NCBI GenBank assembly: GCA_001599755.1
Contig: BCHX01000003.1
Location: 4,003,289 to 4,067,288 of the forward strand
DNA from: Gliomastix tumulicola
Taxonomy: Eukaryota > Ascomycota > Sordariomycetes > Hypocreales > Bionectriaceae
Length of the DNA: 64,000 nt
Reading direction: 5' to 3'
Both the position numbers and the translations under genes were made by a program. Shown here piece after piece: positions 44,590 through 56,788 of this stretch. The stretch's first letter is position 1. Each line of letters starts with the position of its first letter. The notes beneath the pieces are model-generated. The model was not told the DNA's origin. It ran no database searches and saw nothing but the letters and a program-made list of their open reading frames with translations.

Positions 44590-44796
44590 CGTTGCGGTGG
44601 AAGTGGGCGCAGAGATGTGCACAAGACGGTTTTGTAATTACTAGGTTGGATAAAACAGATGATAGAGGTGACGGATTGAGTACAGGCGATCGGGATTCAA
44701 GACGAAGAGTTAGCTGTAGCAACCGCAGAAGTGAGGAGAGGCCGAGTTGAAATGGACAAAAAGTTGCTATCGAAGTGGGATTGCACGATCAGTGTG

Positions 44797-44820
44797 ACGC
44801 GCCCAAAAACTAATGACGCG
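44797..44820 (-). promoter_or_regulatory. Paired ACGCG (MCB-like) elements of FEN1
   Basis: ACGCG at 44797-44801 and 44816-44820, both within GACGCG, upstream of the FEN1 start at 44589. In yeasts MBF binds ACGCG repeats at replication genes including RAD27; use here is inferred. Confidence 0.5.
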
Positions 44821-45152
44821 AAGGTTCGCGACAGCTTAAGTGGGGTCCACTTTTGTTTAAGTGCATGGAAAGGGCGTAGGCAGCCGCAACTTCCTTTTTT
44901 TCATTCTTGAATTTTTTTTATGTTTCTAGACTGCGGCATGGGAGAATCTAAGTTGATGCCGGTCTGACTTCAATGACCATCCGAAGAGTTGCTGTCGGAA
45001 CTAATATGGCTATCGTCTCAATTTTCGGAGCTAACACTGGCTGTTACAGAGTCACCTACCACGTCCTAATACGAAGACAATCAGAACTGTAGCGCACCTG
45101 ATAGCGGATTCATTTCGTCAGTACGCTATCTCACTAGGTAAATAAGTAATAG

Positions 45153-45440
45153 AGAATTGAAAAGTCAAGGGATGGGAGTGCTGGACAGACGTTGTGGCCG
45201 CTACCACCAGATCTGTCGCCAACTTACGAAGATGATGGTCATGTCGGATTCTCCGCAGCCAGTCTACCCAGTGGAACGAATGATGCCTTGGAGATCAAAT
45301 GCTTAACGTATTGTCAGAGTTTTGATTACCGCCCGGGCGGCAAGGTCTATTTCGTTAACTCGAGGGCCGAGAAGGAAGGCCCCTTCTTGATAGGGTCCGT
45401 CGGCGACGATGGCGAGTGCACGCTTTACCACCTGGATTAG
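45153..45440 (+). pseudogene. Fragment of a small fungal hypothetical protein
   Basis: An open frame of 95 codons with no Met anywhere in frame, entered after TAA and TAG stops at 45147-45152. Its second half, with KVYFVN and GPFLIGSV followed by CTLYHLD, resembles a short module repeated in small fungal hypothetical proteins (from memory of the family; not searched). Third-position bias is weak. It is either a relic, or a 3' exon whose first exon lies upstream; an acceptor-like GGACAG ends at 45188. Confidence 0.35.
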
Positions 45441-46305
45441 ACAGCACTTGCAAAGTCCAACATCAGCTTGGATGATACAGAGAAATTCGGGGAAGCCTGA
45501 TGGCCACAGTCTCGCATACCGATCCGATCCACTAGTAAGCTCCCTGCTTCGTGCTAAGTAGCTAGCAGAGACGGAGGCTAAGGAATCGTACTCGCCTGAA
45601 GACCAGAGCCAAGCAAGGGCTGCCAGAGATGCCTCGCCGGTTGTTTCTACGCCTCCTTCCTGGATTCCATTTGTTCACTTTGGGATCTAGGTGGCAGGAG
45701 AGTTAGTATCGGATTGGACTTTTGCGGTCTTGATGAGGGAACGGAAGCCATGTTAAAGGATGGAATCACAAGAGCATTCACACAGACAAAAGTAACGAAG
45801 CTTCACAAGTCCCGACGAATGTCTCGACAATCCATCATTCTCAGCTAGGTGAACCATCCCCCACCACATCCCAAAGAGCACTTGGTCCATCCTCAACCAC
45901 AAGAGTCTCCGGACCCGACTCTAAGAGATAGAGGCAGATAACAGGATCTTCTCCAGCCAAGAGCGGAGCAGCGTCGGTGAGGACAACCACCCCTAGTTCT
46001 GCAAAGTCCACTACCCGCCCTCCTCGGTGCAGATAGACGTCGAGTCAATGATTGATCTACCGCTCGGAATACAAAGCAGTCAAGGATGAGTCTCGCCTTG
46101 CGCTTCACCTTGCCGTGCGGAATTTCGACTGGGCAAGTTTCGTGGTGATGCATTTCACTGCTAAGGAATGGGGAAAGGGGCCAAATGCGTTCGTGTAGCA
46201 ACAACATCTCAAAGATTTCGTGCTGTCGTATTCAGGGTATCGTACGTCATATAACACAATGTCCATTAAGGGAGGGCCTGCTTCGTCAGCCATCCTACAT
46301 CATTC

Positions 46306-48461
46306 TCAATTCTCGCTGAACAGGACCTTCTTCCTTCCGTGGCTCCCATTCATCGTCTCCAACGCGTTGTCGATGTCCATGAGATCAAGCATCTCTGCCT
46401 CAACGTCTCTGCTGAAATCTGCCGTAACATCTGCAGCATCGTTCAGGGTATCTCCGAAGCCGAGCTGGGGACGAGATGGTCTTGGTGTGAGGTCAACAGA
46501 CGGGCCGTCCAGGTCGGTCTCGTCAGTCGTTGGCAAAGACTTGAGCCGGAGAGATCCTGGCCTAGCAGTGCTAAGGTTGAACGACGTGCTGGCGGGCCTG
46601 GGCTTCCCATGCACAATGAGGGCAGTGGATTGGGCACCCTTGGAGAATAGGCGCTTTCGATTGGCAATGGGACCAACCTTCTTGCCAGGACCGTCCTCAC
46701 CCTGTCGAACGATGACGAACCTAGTCTCTCCGCGAACAATCACGTCGACGGGGAGAGCAGCGTCATTTGCTGTTGCCTTAGCTCTCGATGCTTCAGCAAC
46801 GAGGCCGACCCCGCAGCATCGCTCGCCCAGAAGACCGATAGAAAGCTCCTGTAACTTCACCAGCTTTGTGGGCTGAGTGCTGCCAAAAGGATTCGCGCCA
46901 CTGTTGCCCTTGCGAAGCTGAGAGTCCCAGAATCGTGATACAGCCGGAATGACGCAGACGTGGTCCAGGCTACCGATCCAGAACGCAACAGCTTCATCTG
47001 GCAGAGCCTGTCCGGCAGCCGGAAGAACGCTAACCTTGATGCCGCCATGAACGCTTGCCAGACGATCCTGGCCGGCAGCCGTACCAAGACTGGCCGTTGC
47101 TTGCCGCCGAGTGTGCGGTGTCATGGGTGCAAAGTCTCCAGACTGGTTCTCAGTAGAGTTGGGAGCAGCGCTGCGCAGAGAGCCTGTGCCCTCGATATAG
47201 CCCGAAACACTGAATGCCGTGGTAGCAGATCCCTTAACACCTGACTTTAACCTCGTCGACACCGTCGCGCCCGACCCAACGTTTGTATCAACATCCCAGA
47301 TTCCCCACATGCCGTCGGCAAGGAGTGTGAAGATGGCCTTGCCGTGAGCAATCCATGCAGCATCAACGATGGGCTTTCTGAGAGATGTGCCCTTTGTGAA
47401 TGGCTGGTACAGAGAAAGGAGCCATGAGCCTTGAGCTGGATAGGGACCAGTCTGCTCGGGATCGGGTGGTAGCGAGGGCTGCGCGAAATCGTATATCCGT
47501 ACGCTATGAGGTGACGAGATGGCGAGTAGCTGTGTGGTATGTGTCGGGTTGAATGACAGCCCTGTCAGAGGGCTCGGCAGATATTCCGTCTGGAATGGCT
47601 CGACCGGTCGGTCTGTCTTGCTCTTTGACTCCAAGGGAATCTGCCACAAGCGCAGCACCCCAGACGCTTCTCGTGAGTGAGAGGCCACGACCAGTTTGGC
47701 TGGCTTCTTTGGCGTGTCTGGGAGAACGAGGCCTAGCGCGATGCCATTGCTCAGCTGTGTCTGGCCTCCGAGCAGAGTCAGGGTTTCTCCCCAAGCTCCT
47801 GAACCAGCCTTACTCGCCAGTAGGTCGTTTCTTAGCTCTGGTCTGGCCTTGCTCTCAGGCGATGGGGGCGTCAACGGCACCGTGATGATGTAGATGTCGT
47901 TCGTGATGCAAGACACGGCGAACACCATCTTCTCACCGAGCAGCGAAGCTCTGCCTGCCGCTACATCCTGAGCCTGTCGTGGGGCAAGAGGCAACACCGC
48001 GAGCTTGAGGACTGCCGTGCCCAGGGTCAGATCCAGAGTCTGGGTAATCTCGGGGTACGGTGTCTCCTCGATCTCGTCCTCAAACTGCGGCTTGTCGACA
48101 TATGTTGATGGCTTGCTTGCCTTGGGGGCTGGCTGTTCGTCGTCCGAATCGATAATCATGACCGAGTCGCCGTCCGTGTTACCGTTCTGCTTCTGGGGTG
48201 GCTTCTCAACAGGCTTGAAGCGCCTCCCGCCCCTCCAGGTGATGGTCACTCCATTATTGTGGCCGTACAGCAGGATGGTAGCGCCTTGGGGAGATTGCAC
48301 AGGATACGTCTGGACGTCGTTCACGCGTCGGGAAAGATTATACCTGCGAGGTTGCTTTGGTCAAAAAAAAAATTCGGCTTTCAAGTCGAACAGCGCTGCA
48401 CATACGTGAATTGGACATTTTGCGCTGTGCGGCGTATTCTTGGGATGGTCGGGGTTGTCAT
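46306..48461 (-). CDS. NUP37-like nucleoporin (filamentous fungal type)
   Basis: Probable subunit of the Y-shaped (Nup107/Nup120) nuclear pore complex. Two exons, 48406-48461 and 46306-48343, with a 62-base intron, give 697 residues. The start MTTPTIPRIRRTAQNVQFT runs across the junction into YNLSRRVNDVQTYPVQSPQG, which I recall as the conserved opening of fungal Nup37 orthologues. Much of the protein reads as beta-propeller repeats, for example SGVLRLWQIP, LTGLSFNPTHTTQLLAISS, SVRIYDFAQ and GMWGIWDVD. A Ser/Asp/Glu-rich insert lies at about residues 65-105. The C-terminal 120 residues are polar and extended, unlike the shorter animal protein. The identification rests on memory of the family, not a search. 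Confidence 0.78.
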
Positions 48462-49804
48462 GGTGCGAGATGCTGGAGTGCAGGCTCCAGCCTGCGACAG
48501 GAGCTCTTGAAGAGCTACTTCGGCTTCGTCAATCGAGAAACGGCGAGTAAAAGAGCAATTAGGAAGCACGAAGATGCAAGTGTGCGTTCGGCCAAGGCGT
48601 GTGGGAGCAACGTTGGGCTGGATTGATTCTTTGTGTTTTCTTTGTTGGAGATCCCCAAGCTGATCGCGAACGCGCTTGGAGCTTGCATCTAGGAAAAGTT
48701 ACGAGTGGGGCGAGTCACGTGCAGCCAGCACCACCGCCGTTTGGCAAGCTACGATCTGACTGTAGAGAGATGAGTATCTGAAGCTTTAAGGTAGGAGGAT
48801 AAACATCAGAATGAGTGAGAGATAAGCCAGAGTACACCTGCCTGATGAACAATCTCGGATGACTCTGTAAATGCATGCCTGGGATTACCTACCAGAGTCA
48901 CCGCTAGTTGCGATTGGCCATGACATGACTCCCAATTCGAGAGGCAATAAGCACGTCGAATGACTACGGCGTAAATGACGAATGAATAAGTACCAAGGTA
49001 CTAGGTACTACCTAGTACTTATTTAGTAGACAAACGTATGCAGTGCTCCAATGTTGACCACTTCTTTCGGACTCATCTAGGAAGTAAGCACCTACTAGTA
49101 GTTTCCCATCAGATCAAAGCACACGGTCCAGCAGGTTGAGAAAGGGAAGAGAAATTGATATTTAAAACGAGCTAATAAGTGACCATTTGATTGATCTCGC
49201 CAACTTGCTCCCGTGCTGTCCACACTCGTCTCTTTCATAGCCAAAGCGCGCTTTGCGTCCAAATTTTCTAAGATGTATTCTCGCATTCCCCCGCCCCCCG
49301 AAAGGAGCGAGAGGTATTTGTACAGAGAATCCCAACCCCCCAAGCCTCTTAGATGATCGAAATTGGTGATATAAGGGTTGAGCTGGCTGGAAAGCAAGCA
49401 TTGTTGAGGTCATTGCTGCGCTGACTCAACCCTGCAGGATTGGTGGGAAGAATTATGCCTCAGAGCCAGGACACGGCTGAAGCCGTGACCAGCCCCAAGA
49501 GGCCAAAGAAGCATATCTTGAAACTCGAAATGACAGTGAAGGAGTGGATGGTATAGGGGTAGGCGACGCTCGTCATGTTGGAGTGTCGAAATCCTGTCAT
49601 TCCCGCCAGTCGAATGGCTGTCTCTATCCCTACGCCGAAAAATGAATTGCCCAACGCCACCAGGTCGTCGACAACTCGAGCAACCAATGGACAAGAGCTG
49701 TCTTTCCGATAACGCCGTTAAATGGAAGATGTAAGAGGTCAAACATGTTTGAGGTATGTTTGTCGGATAAAAGGAGTGTCGTTCATCGTATCTCTGAACC
49801 GAGC
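48462..49804. other. Intergenic region
   Basis: Upstream DNA of the NUP37-like gene and 3' flank of the WSC gene. At 48989-49030 it has a palindromic GGTACTAGGTACTACCTAGTACT cluster. No gene seen. Confidence 0.6.
48989..49030. repeat. Palindromic GGTACT/AGTACC repeat cluster
   Basis: Contains TACTAGGTA-C-TACCTAGTA (9-base arms, one-base centre) flanked by further GTACC and AGTACTT strings. Related to the clusters at 386-428 and 21459-21610. Confidence 0.7.
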
Positions 49805-50745
49805 TTATGCGTTGGTGACCTGGTCCCAGTGTTAGCTTTGTTGTAGTTTAAAAAATTCCAGAACTGTCAGCTCACCCTGAGAATCTTGCGGGAGTAGTCC
49901 TCGTTGTCGGCGATGCTGCCGTCACTCAACCTCCTGTGGGCCATGACAGGGTCAAGACGGGAATCCGTCATTGAGATGCTGCCACTGCTACTCGGGGGCT
50001 TGGAGCCGCTGATGAAGGCGTTGACGGCGGCGTTGCGTCGGTGCTCTTCCTCGATCTCGTTGTTACGCTTCCGGCGCATGTAGAACCAGAGACCGAAACA
50101 TGAGGCAGCAACCACGACGATGCCGCTGACCACACCGGCAACGATGCCAGCCACGTTAGGACCGCCACCACCGTTGTCTTTGTTGTTGTCCCCTGAAGGA
50201 TCCGCGGAGCTGGTTGTAGCGGGGGCGCTGGTCTCAGCAGCCGAGGAGGTTTTCGAGTCTTCGGTGGCGGTGGTCTCTGTGGGCTTGGCGGATGAGGTGG
50301 TGGAAGTCTTCTTCTCCTCCTCCTCGTAGTTAGCGGGGTTGACGTTGACACCCATGTTGAAGATTGAGTAGTAGGTAGGATTGCCGATGCCACCGCAAGC
50401 CTCGAATGGCCAGCCGGGGCACTCATATTTGCACTTTTTGTTGTCCTTCACCAAAGTATCCACAGGGGGCATCACCATGCCACAGTAGCACATCTGTCCA
50501 GAAAGTGCAAAGACGGTGTACTTCTCCTTAAGGCACCATTTGTTGCAGGAACCAGACGACACTGCAGCCGGCTCGACCTCACTGTCCGTCATGTTGCCCT
50601 TGCTGCTCCAGCAGCCCTGGACAGTGAGTGAGCCTGGCACAGGAACCTGGACTTCCTTCTGCTCTCCTCTGATGTTCTGACCCAAAGCACCCGTGAATTG
50701 CGAGGCAGCCACCAGGGCGCCGGCAATGAGAGAGGGTGCCTTCAT
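49805..50745 (-). CDS. WSC-domain cell-surface sensor-like membrane protein
   Basis: Single-pass membrane protein of 294 residues, probably a cell-wall stress sensor or wall-anchored lectin. Exon 1 is 49876-50745; a 56-base intron separates a 15-base last exon (49805-49819) encoding VTNA. A signal peptide spans residues 1-22. The WSC domain (about residues 40-132) has the GCW start, SCNKWC, QMCYCG, KCKYECPG and EACGG cysteines. A Ser/Thr/Pro-rich stalk of about 60 residues, suited to O-mannosylation, leads to one transmembrane segment (about 197-220) and an RRKR stop-transfer. The cytosolic tail ends DYSRKILRVTNA, a form common in this family, which supports the tiny exon. A long CT-rich 5' leader lies upstream. 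Confidence 0.93.
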
Positions 50746-53700
50746 CGTGACGTTGTCGTGGTTGGTTTTCTAGTGAAAAAGAATAAACGCTGCGTGAAAG
50801 GACCGCGAAGTCGATGGCGGGTGGTTTAGTCGCACGCAGTCCTCCGAAATAGCACTCGGTGTGTTGTGAATCGGTTCGACGCGTTATCGAGGGATGCGAG
50901 GCGTGTGAATGCCTGTCGGAGCGGAAGGGGGGTCCCTCCTGTTCGAAGTCGAGAATTTGCTCACTGTCTCCCCGAAATTACAAGCGGTCCGCCCATTCAA
51001 TGAGACAGTTAATGTGGTCGCCCACGGCGTGAGTGTTGTCTGGTGCAAATGATTGATACCAGAGCGAGGGAAAGAAAGGTTGGAACGAGTGACTGGTGGA
51101 GAGACAGGAAAAGGAACGCTGTTTCGATGAACGGGGAGGAAGCAAATGATGGAACAGGCCAGGGAGTGTAGGAAAGGAGGAGGAGGAAACAGGAGTGTGC
51201 TGGTGGAGCGAGGACAGCGAAGGGAAGGGGGTGGGTTCTGGGCGGTGGGCACTGGGAAGGCGCTGAGGAGCGGTAAAATTTGTGGTGTGGCAGGATACGG
51301 AGGTGGAAAACCTGACAAGCGCTGTGGGACTGTGCTTCGCACGGAGTACTGTGCACAAAGCAGGCAGGCAAAAGGCAAGCAGCTGGCTGCCGGAGAGTAA
51401 TTTTGGCTCTGGCCCGCGAGACACCGCAAGCACCGTATCCGCCCAGGGAGGGCCAACCACGCCCTGACCCGTGCAGCTAGTGCGCTGTTCTGTGGCGAAG
51501 TTGAGGAGCTCGCCGGAGGTTGCTGGTTCCTGATTGCTGGCTTGTTTGCCCCTGTCCGTTTATGCGACGCGACATAACACACCCCTGGCCATCACACGAT
51601 GCACCTCCTGCACTTGCACCTCACTGGACGGCAGTGCTCGATCCCCTTGCACAGGACCCGCTCAACCGCTTCGCTCGCTGGAATGGGACGCGATCATTGG
51701 TCAGTTGCCTCCACCCCCAATCCCAATGGATGTCTGGACTTCAAACGGCCGGCGCAGGAACAGGGGAAATTAGACCTAAAAGTGGCGCTAGCTGCCAGGA
51801 ACAAGGTTGGGCTGTCAGGGGCACGCATCAGCCCGCAGGTCGCCTATACTTTGCACCACCTGGATCGACCTCAGAGCAGATACGCGATCCACTTGAGCTG
51901 GCTGATGTCTCTAACACGCCTCGCTCAATTACGATGTATCGGAGACACCTTCGCGCACATTCGTTTCAACAAGACCCACCGCAATTAAACGCTTCACATC
52001 TTGTCCTTGCCACACACCCAGGTCATCCCCCCTGCCACCACGCGAGCGTGCACAATTCATCCTTTGTGCATCAATTGTGCGCAACCTCGTTGTTCAGCGT
52101 CACTCACAAAGAAGCCAAGCCATGCTTGAGAACGATCAAAAAGTTCTGCCAGCTGATCTCGAGCCTTGAGGAGTTCTTGTTTGTTGGGATGCAAACGAGT
52201 TCCCGATGGTGGCTAGGACAGCCTTGTCGCGCGTTGTCGCTCTTTGTCGGCGACGGCTTCATGAGCGTCATCCCGATCGTGCGTCACAGTGCGAGAAACG
52301 AGAAATTATGCCAGGGTACAACGAAAATGCTTACGTCGACCCGGGCGATTATGAATGCCATCGGCTTCAATGTGAGACCTGCCAAGATGATCCGTCACCA
52401 GTGGTCCAGAACCGAGACAACGAGCACCAGAAGCCTGTTGATCGAGCCCTCTGTCCATTACGGAGTCGGCGAGAATGCCATCAGACCGTATTGCGATCCC
52501 TGAACAGCCCTTCAAACAACACCGCTTTGCTTCGAGGCTGAGAAGCAGAAGAATGACCTGTCAATATCCTACTGCGCATCGGCATTTGAGCCGTATTATT
52601 GACTCGGACCCGGCGTTATTCGACAAGTCCCTCCTTGATGCTGACGTATTTCCCCGAGCTTGTCCTGGTTCTCGCGCGCTGAATACGAATTCCACCCTTG
52701 CTTGCAAGAACCGGTTCTGTCTGGACAATGCATGATAAAGGATCCCGAACTCTGACCGACTCTGATCTGAGCGGGATATTCCACAAGCATAGACGATGCT
52801 AATAAAAGATGTTTCAATTCTCAATGACATTCCGTGGTTACCCAATGCAACGGGACTGTCATCAGTTGAGATGCTTGATTGGGCCCCAGACAGTCCCCTC
52901 CCACCACTGGACCGTTAACAATATATGGAGGGTTCTTGCATCATCGGATCTTCATCGCCTGCCTGGGCAAGCTGGGAAAACCGTAGCGACTGCCTTGGCG
53001 AGGTGCAAGGACGAAACGGGCGCTGGTCTCGCCATTACGATCATTGCCGTCCCATGCAGCATAAAGCGCAGAATGGCACCCAAACCAGGCATGACTTGCG
53101 CCGCCGTCTGCTGCAGCCCGTATTCATATAATAGCGCCGGACCGCCTTGTTTTTGAACATAAACGTCTCTCTCCTCGGCGCTGTTCAGTGGTTCCGATGC
53201 GTAACCGACTGAATCACCGTTCTCACCGTTTGAAAGGGAAGTGCCCGTCAGACTCAAGGTGAACATTTGCGGAGATAACGGGTATTATTGAGTGAGTGTT
53301 GAAGCCGTATCTGCCGACGAAGAGAGGCATATGATCAGTGGCTCCTCACATGCAGTGCTTGGTGCCCTTTCATAGAAAGCTCGCTTGAGATTTCCATTTC
53401 TAAATCCCCGTACCTAGCTCCGAAGCACCTTGAAGTTGGTTTCCAGACGGTAGATATCCCGAAAAGCATAACTAGAAGCAAGAAAGCGCTCAATTGAGGT
53501 CGGTCGTGTGAGCTTCGAATGGTCCAGTCATCCCCCCCGCCGAAAGCGGCCATGATGGTCCTTATCGGTGTGGGTGGAGTTGGAGCTTGGAGTCCTTATC
53601 GCTCTGACAACCTCGGGAGGAGAACGCCATCGATACAACTCGGCTTGTTACATGTGAGGCCGGCAAAACCACCTTCGACAGTGGGGGATGCGAGCTGTGT

Positions 53701-54176
53701 TGTATGAGTGATCTGATCCGTGATAATTGACATCTTTCGGCCTCCTCACCCAACTGAGGGGAGCCCGTTGCCTGGTGACACTCGTTGCCGGACCAGCCAC
53801 AGTGGGTACCTAAGAGGGGAGAGGCAACAGACCGTGATTGGCTAGATCCGTTGGAGTGCGTCATTCACTGAGGCACTTAGGCACTCGGGGCAGGAGTATC
53901 AGGTCCGCCAGGCGCTGGAAGAGCAACGGCGACTGCCTGTCTGAGCCACATCAGCAGGCCACAGCGCTAGCACGTCACTAGATGTCCCCCAACTCGAAGC
54001 TCCAGTTCCCCAGCCTCCATAACTCGAAGCTTCCCATACCATCAACATCAGCAGACCACTCTCTCCCAACCCTCTTTCCATTCATCAGCATCCCCTCCAT
54101 CATCATCATCGGAGTAGATCTGTCTCATCCAACCTCAGAACCATCATTTGCGCTGTCGTGACGGACGTTGCCCATC
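50746..54176. other. Divergent intergenic region, WSC / PEP4
   Basis: About 3.4 kb. The left 0.6 kb is the CT-rich leader and promoter of the WSC gene. The longest plus frame (51520-52503) begins at TTG and has no codon bias. On minus, 52952-53553 contains two hydrophobic open stretches that might be remains of a membrane-protein gene, but I cannot join them. The right 0.4 kb is the PEP4 promoter and leader. Confidence 0.5.
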
Positions 54177-55487
54177 ATGAAGAGCTCTCTTATCGCAGCC
54201 GCCGGGCTGTTCGCTTCCGCTCAGGCCGAGCTGCACAGGATGAAGCTCCAGAAGGTCCCCCTTGAGGAGCAGCTGGTACGTATCGATGCCTCCCGTTCCC
54301 ATCGCTCGCCATCAAAGCTAATCGTCGTCGATCCCTAGGCTGGCTTCACTCTTGAGGAGCACGTCCAGGCTCTTGGTCAGAAGTACATGGGCGCTTCCCG
54401 ACCGGAGTCCCGCGCCGACGCCATCTTCAGCACCAACGTCCCCAAGTCTGATGGCATCCACCCCGTTCCTGTCTCCAACTTCGCGAACGCTCAGTGTATG
54501 TGTGGTTCCCGCAAAGTTGCCTGATTATCGCTAACGCTCTCGTTCGCAGACTTCTCGGAGATCACCATCGGTACCCCTCCCCAGACCTTCAACGTTGTCC
54601 TGGACACCGGCAGCTCCAACCTCTGGGTTCCCTCCGTCGAGTGCAGCAGCATTGCTTGCTTCCTGCACTCGTCTTACGACTCTGAGGAGTCCTCGACCCA
54701 CAAGAAGAACGGCACCAGCTTCGAGATTCACTACGGCTCTGGCAGCCTGAAGGGTTTCATCTCCAACGATGTCGTCACCATCGGAGACATTGAGATCAAG
54801 AACCAGGATTTCGCCGAGGCTACCAGCGAGCCTGGCCTGGCCTTCCTGTTCGGCCGCTTCGACGGTATTCTGGGTCTGGGCTACGACTCCATTTCCGTCA
54901 AGCACATCGTGCCTCCCTTCTACCGTATGATTGAGCAGAAGCTCGTCGACGAGCCCGTCTTCGCCTTCTACCTGGCCGACTCCAAGGGCGAGAGCGAGGT
55001 CGTCTTCGGTGGCATCGACGAGTCCCACTACGAGGGCAAGATCGAGTACATCCCTCTCCGCCGCAAGGCTTACTGGGAGGTTGACCTCGAGTCCATCTCT
55101 ATCGGTGACGACACTGCCGAGCTGGAGGACACTGGTGCCATCCTCGACACCGGCACGTCCCTCAACGTCCTCCCCACTGCCTACGCCGAGATGCTCAACA
55201 AGGAGATTGGCGCCAAGAAGGGCTTCGGTGGCCAGTACAGCATTGACTGCAAGAAGAAGGCTACTCTGCCCGACATCACCTTCAACCTTGCTGGTTCCAA
55301 GTACAGCCTCCCCCCCTCCGACTACATCCTTGAGATCTCTGGCAGCTGCATCTCCACCTTCATGGGCATGGATCTCCCTCCTCCCACTGGTCCTCTCGTC
55401 ATCCTCGGCGATGCTTTCCTCCGTCGCTACTACTCTGTCTACGACCTCGGCAAGAACGCTGTTGGTCTTGCCAAGGCCAAGAAATAG
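54177..55487 (+). CDS. pep4: Vacuolar aspartic protease, proteinase A (PEP4)
   Basis: Pepsin-family endopeptidase that matures other vacuolar hydrolases. Exons are 54177-54275, 54339-54495 and 54550-55487, giving 397 residues; introns are 63 and 54 bases. A signal peptide covers residues 1-17 and a propeptide runs to about residue 70. The two catalytic Asp are in DTGSSNLW (Asp104) and ILDTGTS (Asp285), with the flap Tyr in HYGSGSLKG. NGTS near 139 is a probable N-glycosylation site. The end, YYSVYDLGKNAVGLAKAKK, is typical of fungal PEP4/PepE. Length equals that of close relatives, and the frame is intact. Confidence 0.97.
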
Positions 55488-56788
55488 AGGAATGTTGTCC
55501 GGCAGCGCCTCATCGCTCGTGATCTTGCGCACGGCGTGGCGTTAGGATAGCCCATAGCAGCTATCAAGTTGGAGGAGATGGCGGATGCACCATGCTTTGG
55601 AGGCATGATGACACTGTACTTCTTGTGGTGTTACCAATACAGAAGAGATCGAGGATCAGTTTGGGGCGAGAATCCGCTTGGATATCGTGTATTCCAGAGA
55701 GTGGAAGTCAGCTACTAGTAGTATTGTTACAGTTTGCTTTAGTGATTTTCGTTGCTAGTTCTTGATACCTCAATGACAAGCACACCTTAATCAGTACCAG
55801 CCACCTGTGCCAGGCTCACATTTGATGGCGCATGTTGTTGTGATGTCGCAGGCATGATTCGATGTACACGTTGACCTCTGCGAAGCATGACAACAGCTCA
55901 TAAGATCAACCTCGAATCCTGATCCAATCATGCGTACAACAAGCCTAACAGTTATTATTAGACATTATGAGTTGGCCTTAAGCCTGGACTGAATAGTCGA
56001 CAGCGTTACGAAGCATGCTTTGAAGAAGAGTTGCCCATTTGTGATGCTACGATGAACGGTACAACACGCCGGTGCATGCGGCGTGAGGCCATAATGCTGG
56101 GTACTAATTTACGTCAGCCGCTTACAGTCTCAGCTGTGCTGGGAGGATCAACAGACTGTGGTGAGAGCATTTCCTATCCGATTTAATAATTGCTGCAGGT
56201 GAATCAATTGCCCCTCATTCTTTTTTGCTTCATCTCTAGTAGCCAAGATCCATCCCGTGCTTGACGCAGCAATAAGACGGTCATGCAAGGGATCTTGAAG
56301 CTCGAGTCTGCATGCACCTCTTGTATCTCGTCTTGGTGATGGTCCACCAGCAGTGGAATCACGTGTTTTAGACTTTGCCCCAAAGCGCTCTAGTGCCCCC
56401 CATGAGGATCCACCGCAGCGCAGCGACCTGGACTGGCACATTCTTCCATTCCCCAGCAGCGGATGCAGCAGCCTCTCTGCCCTCCATTTCACTCATTTTT
56501 TGCTCATCTCGGATGCAAGGTCCTGGCCGTCCCGACTGTCTCCCGGATTGAGAGCTCGAGGGTGGATTCGACTGTCAGTTCGGTGTTGATCTTTTTTGGG
56601 TGCAGCCTCGTTGGTGCAAAAGGGCAGACGGTGCCTGGTGTCCTGGTTTTTTTGGCGTTGTACCAAAAGCCCCAGTAAGGCCCCTACCAGGTTCCTGCAC
56701 CGCGTATCGCGACAAGAAAACGAAGTCCCGTCGCGAAGCTACGCTACCAGACAGAGAACACGCAGCAAAAAACCACCTCCCCGACAGC
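55488..56788. other. Intergenic region
   Basis: PEP4 3' flank followed by the upstream region of the glutamine-rich gene. No coding frame with codon bias. The last 150 bases are a likely leader. Confidence 0.6.

Larger units (their letters stand above)
44590..46305. other. Intergenic region upstream of FEN1
   Basis: Contains the FEN1 promoter with ACGCG elements, a T-rich stretch near 44895-44925 and the start-less small-protein fragment at 45153-45440. The part from 45.5 to 46.3 kb, downstream of the NUP37-like gene, shows nothing further. Confidence 0.6.

Noticed and set aside
51520..52503. 327-codon plus-strand frame
   Set aside because: It opens at TTG, has no codon bias and no motif, and its left end overlaps the WSC gene's upstream region.
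54531..55532. 333-codon frame antisense to PEP4
   Set aside because: Shadow of the real gene, which has all aspartic protease motifs on plus.
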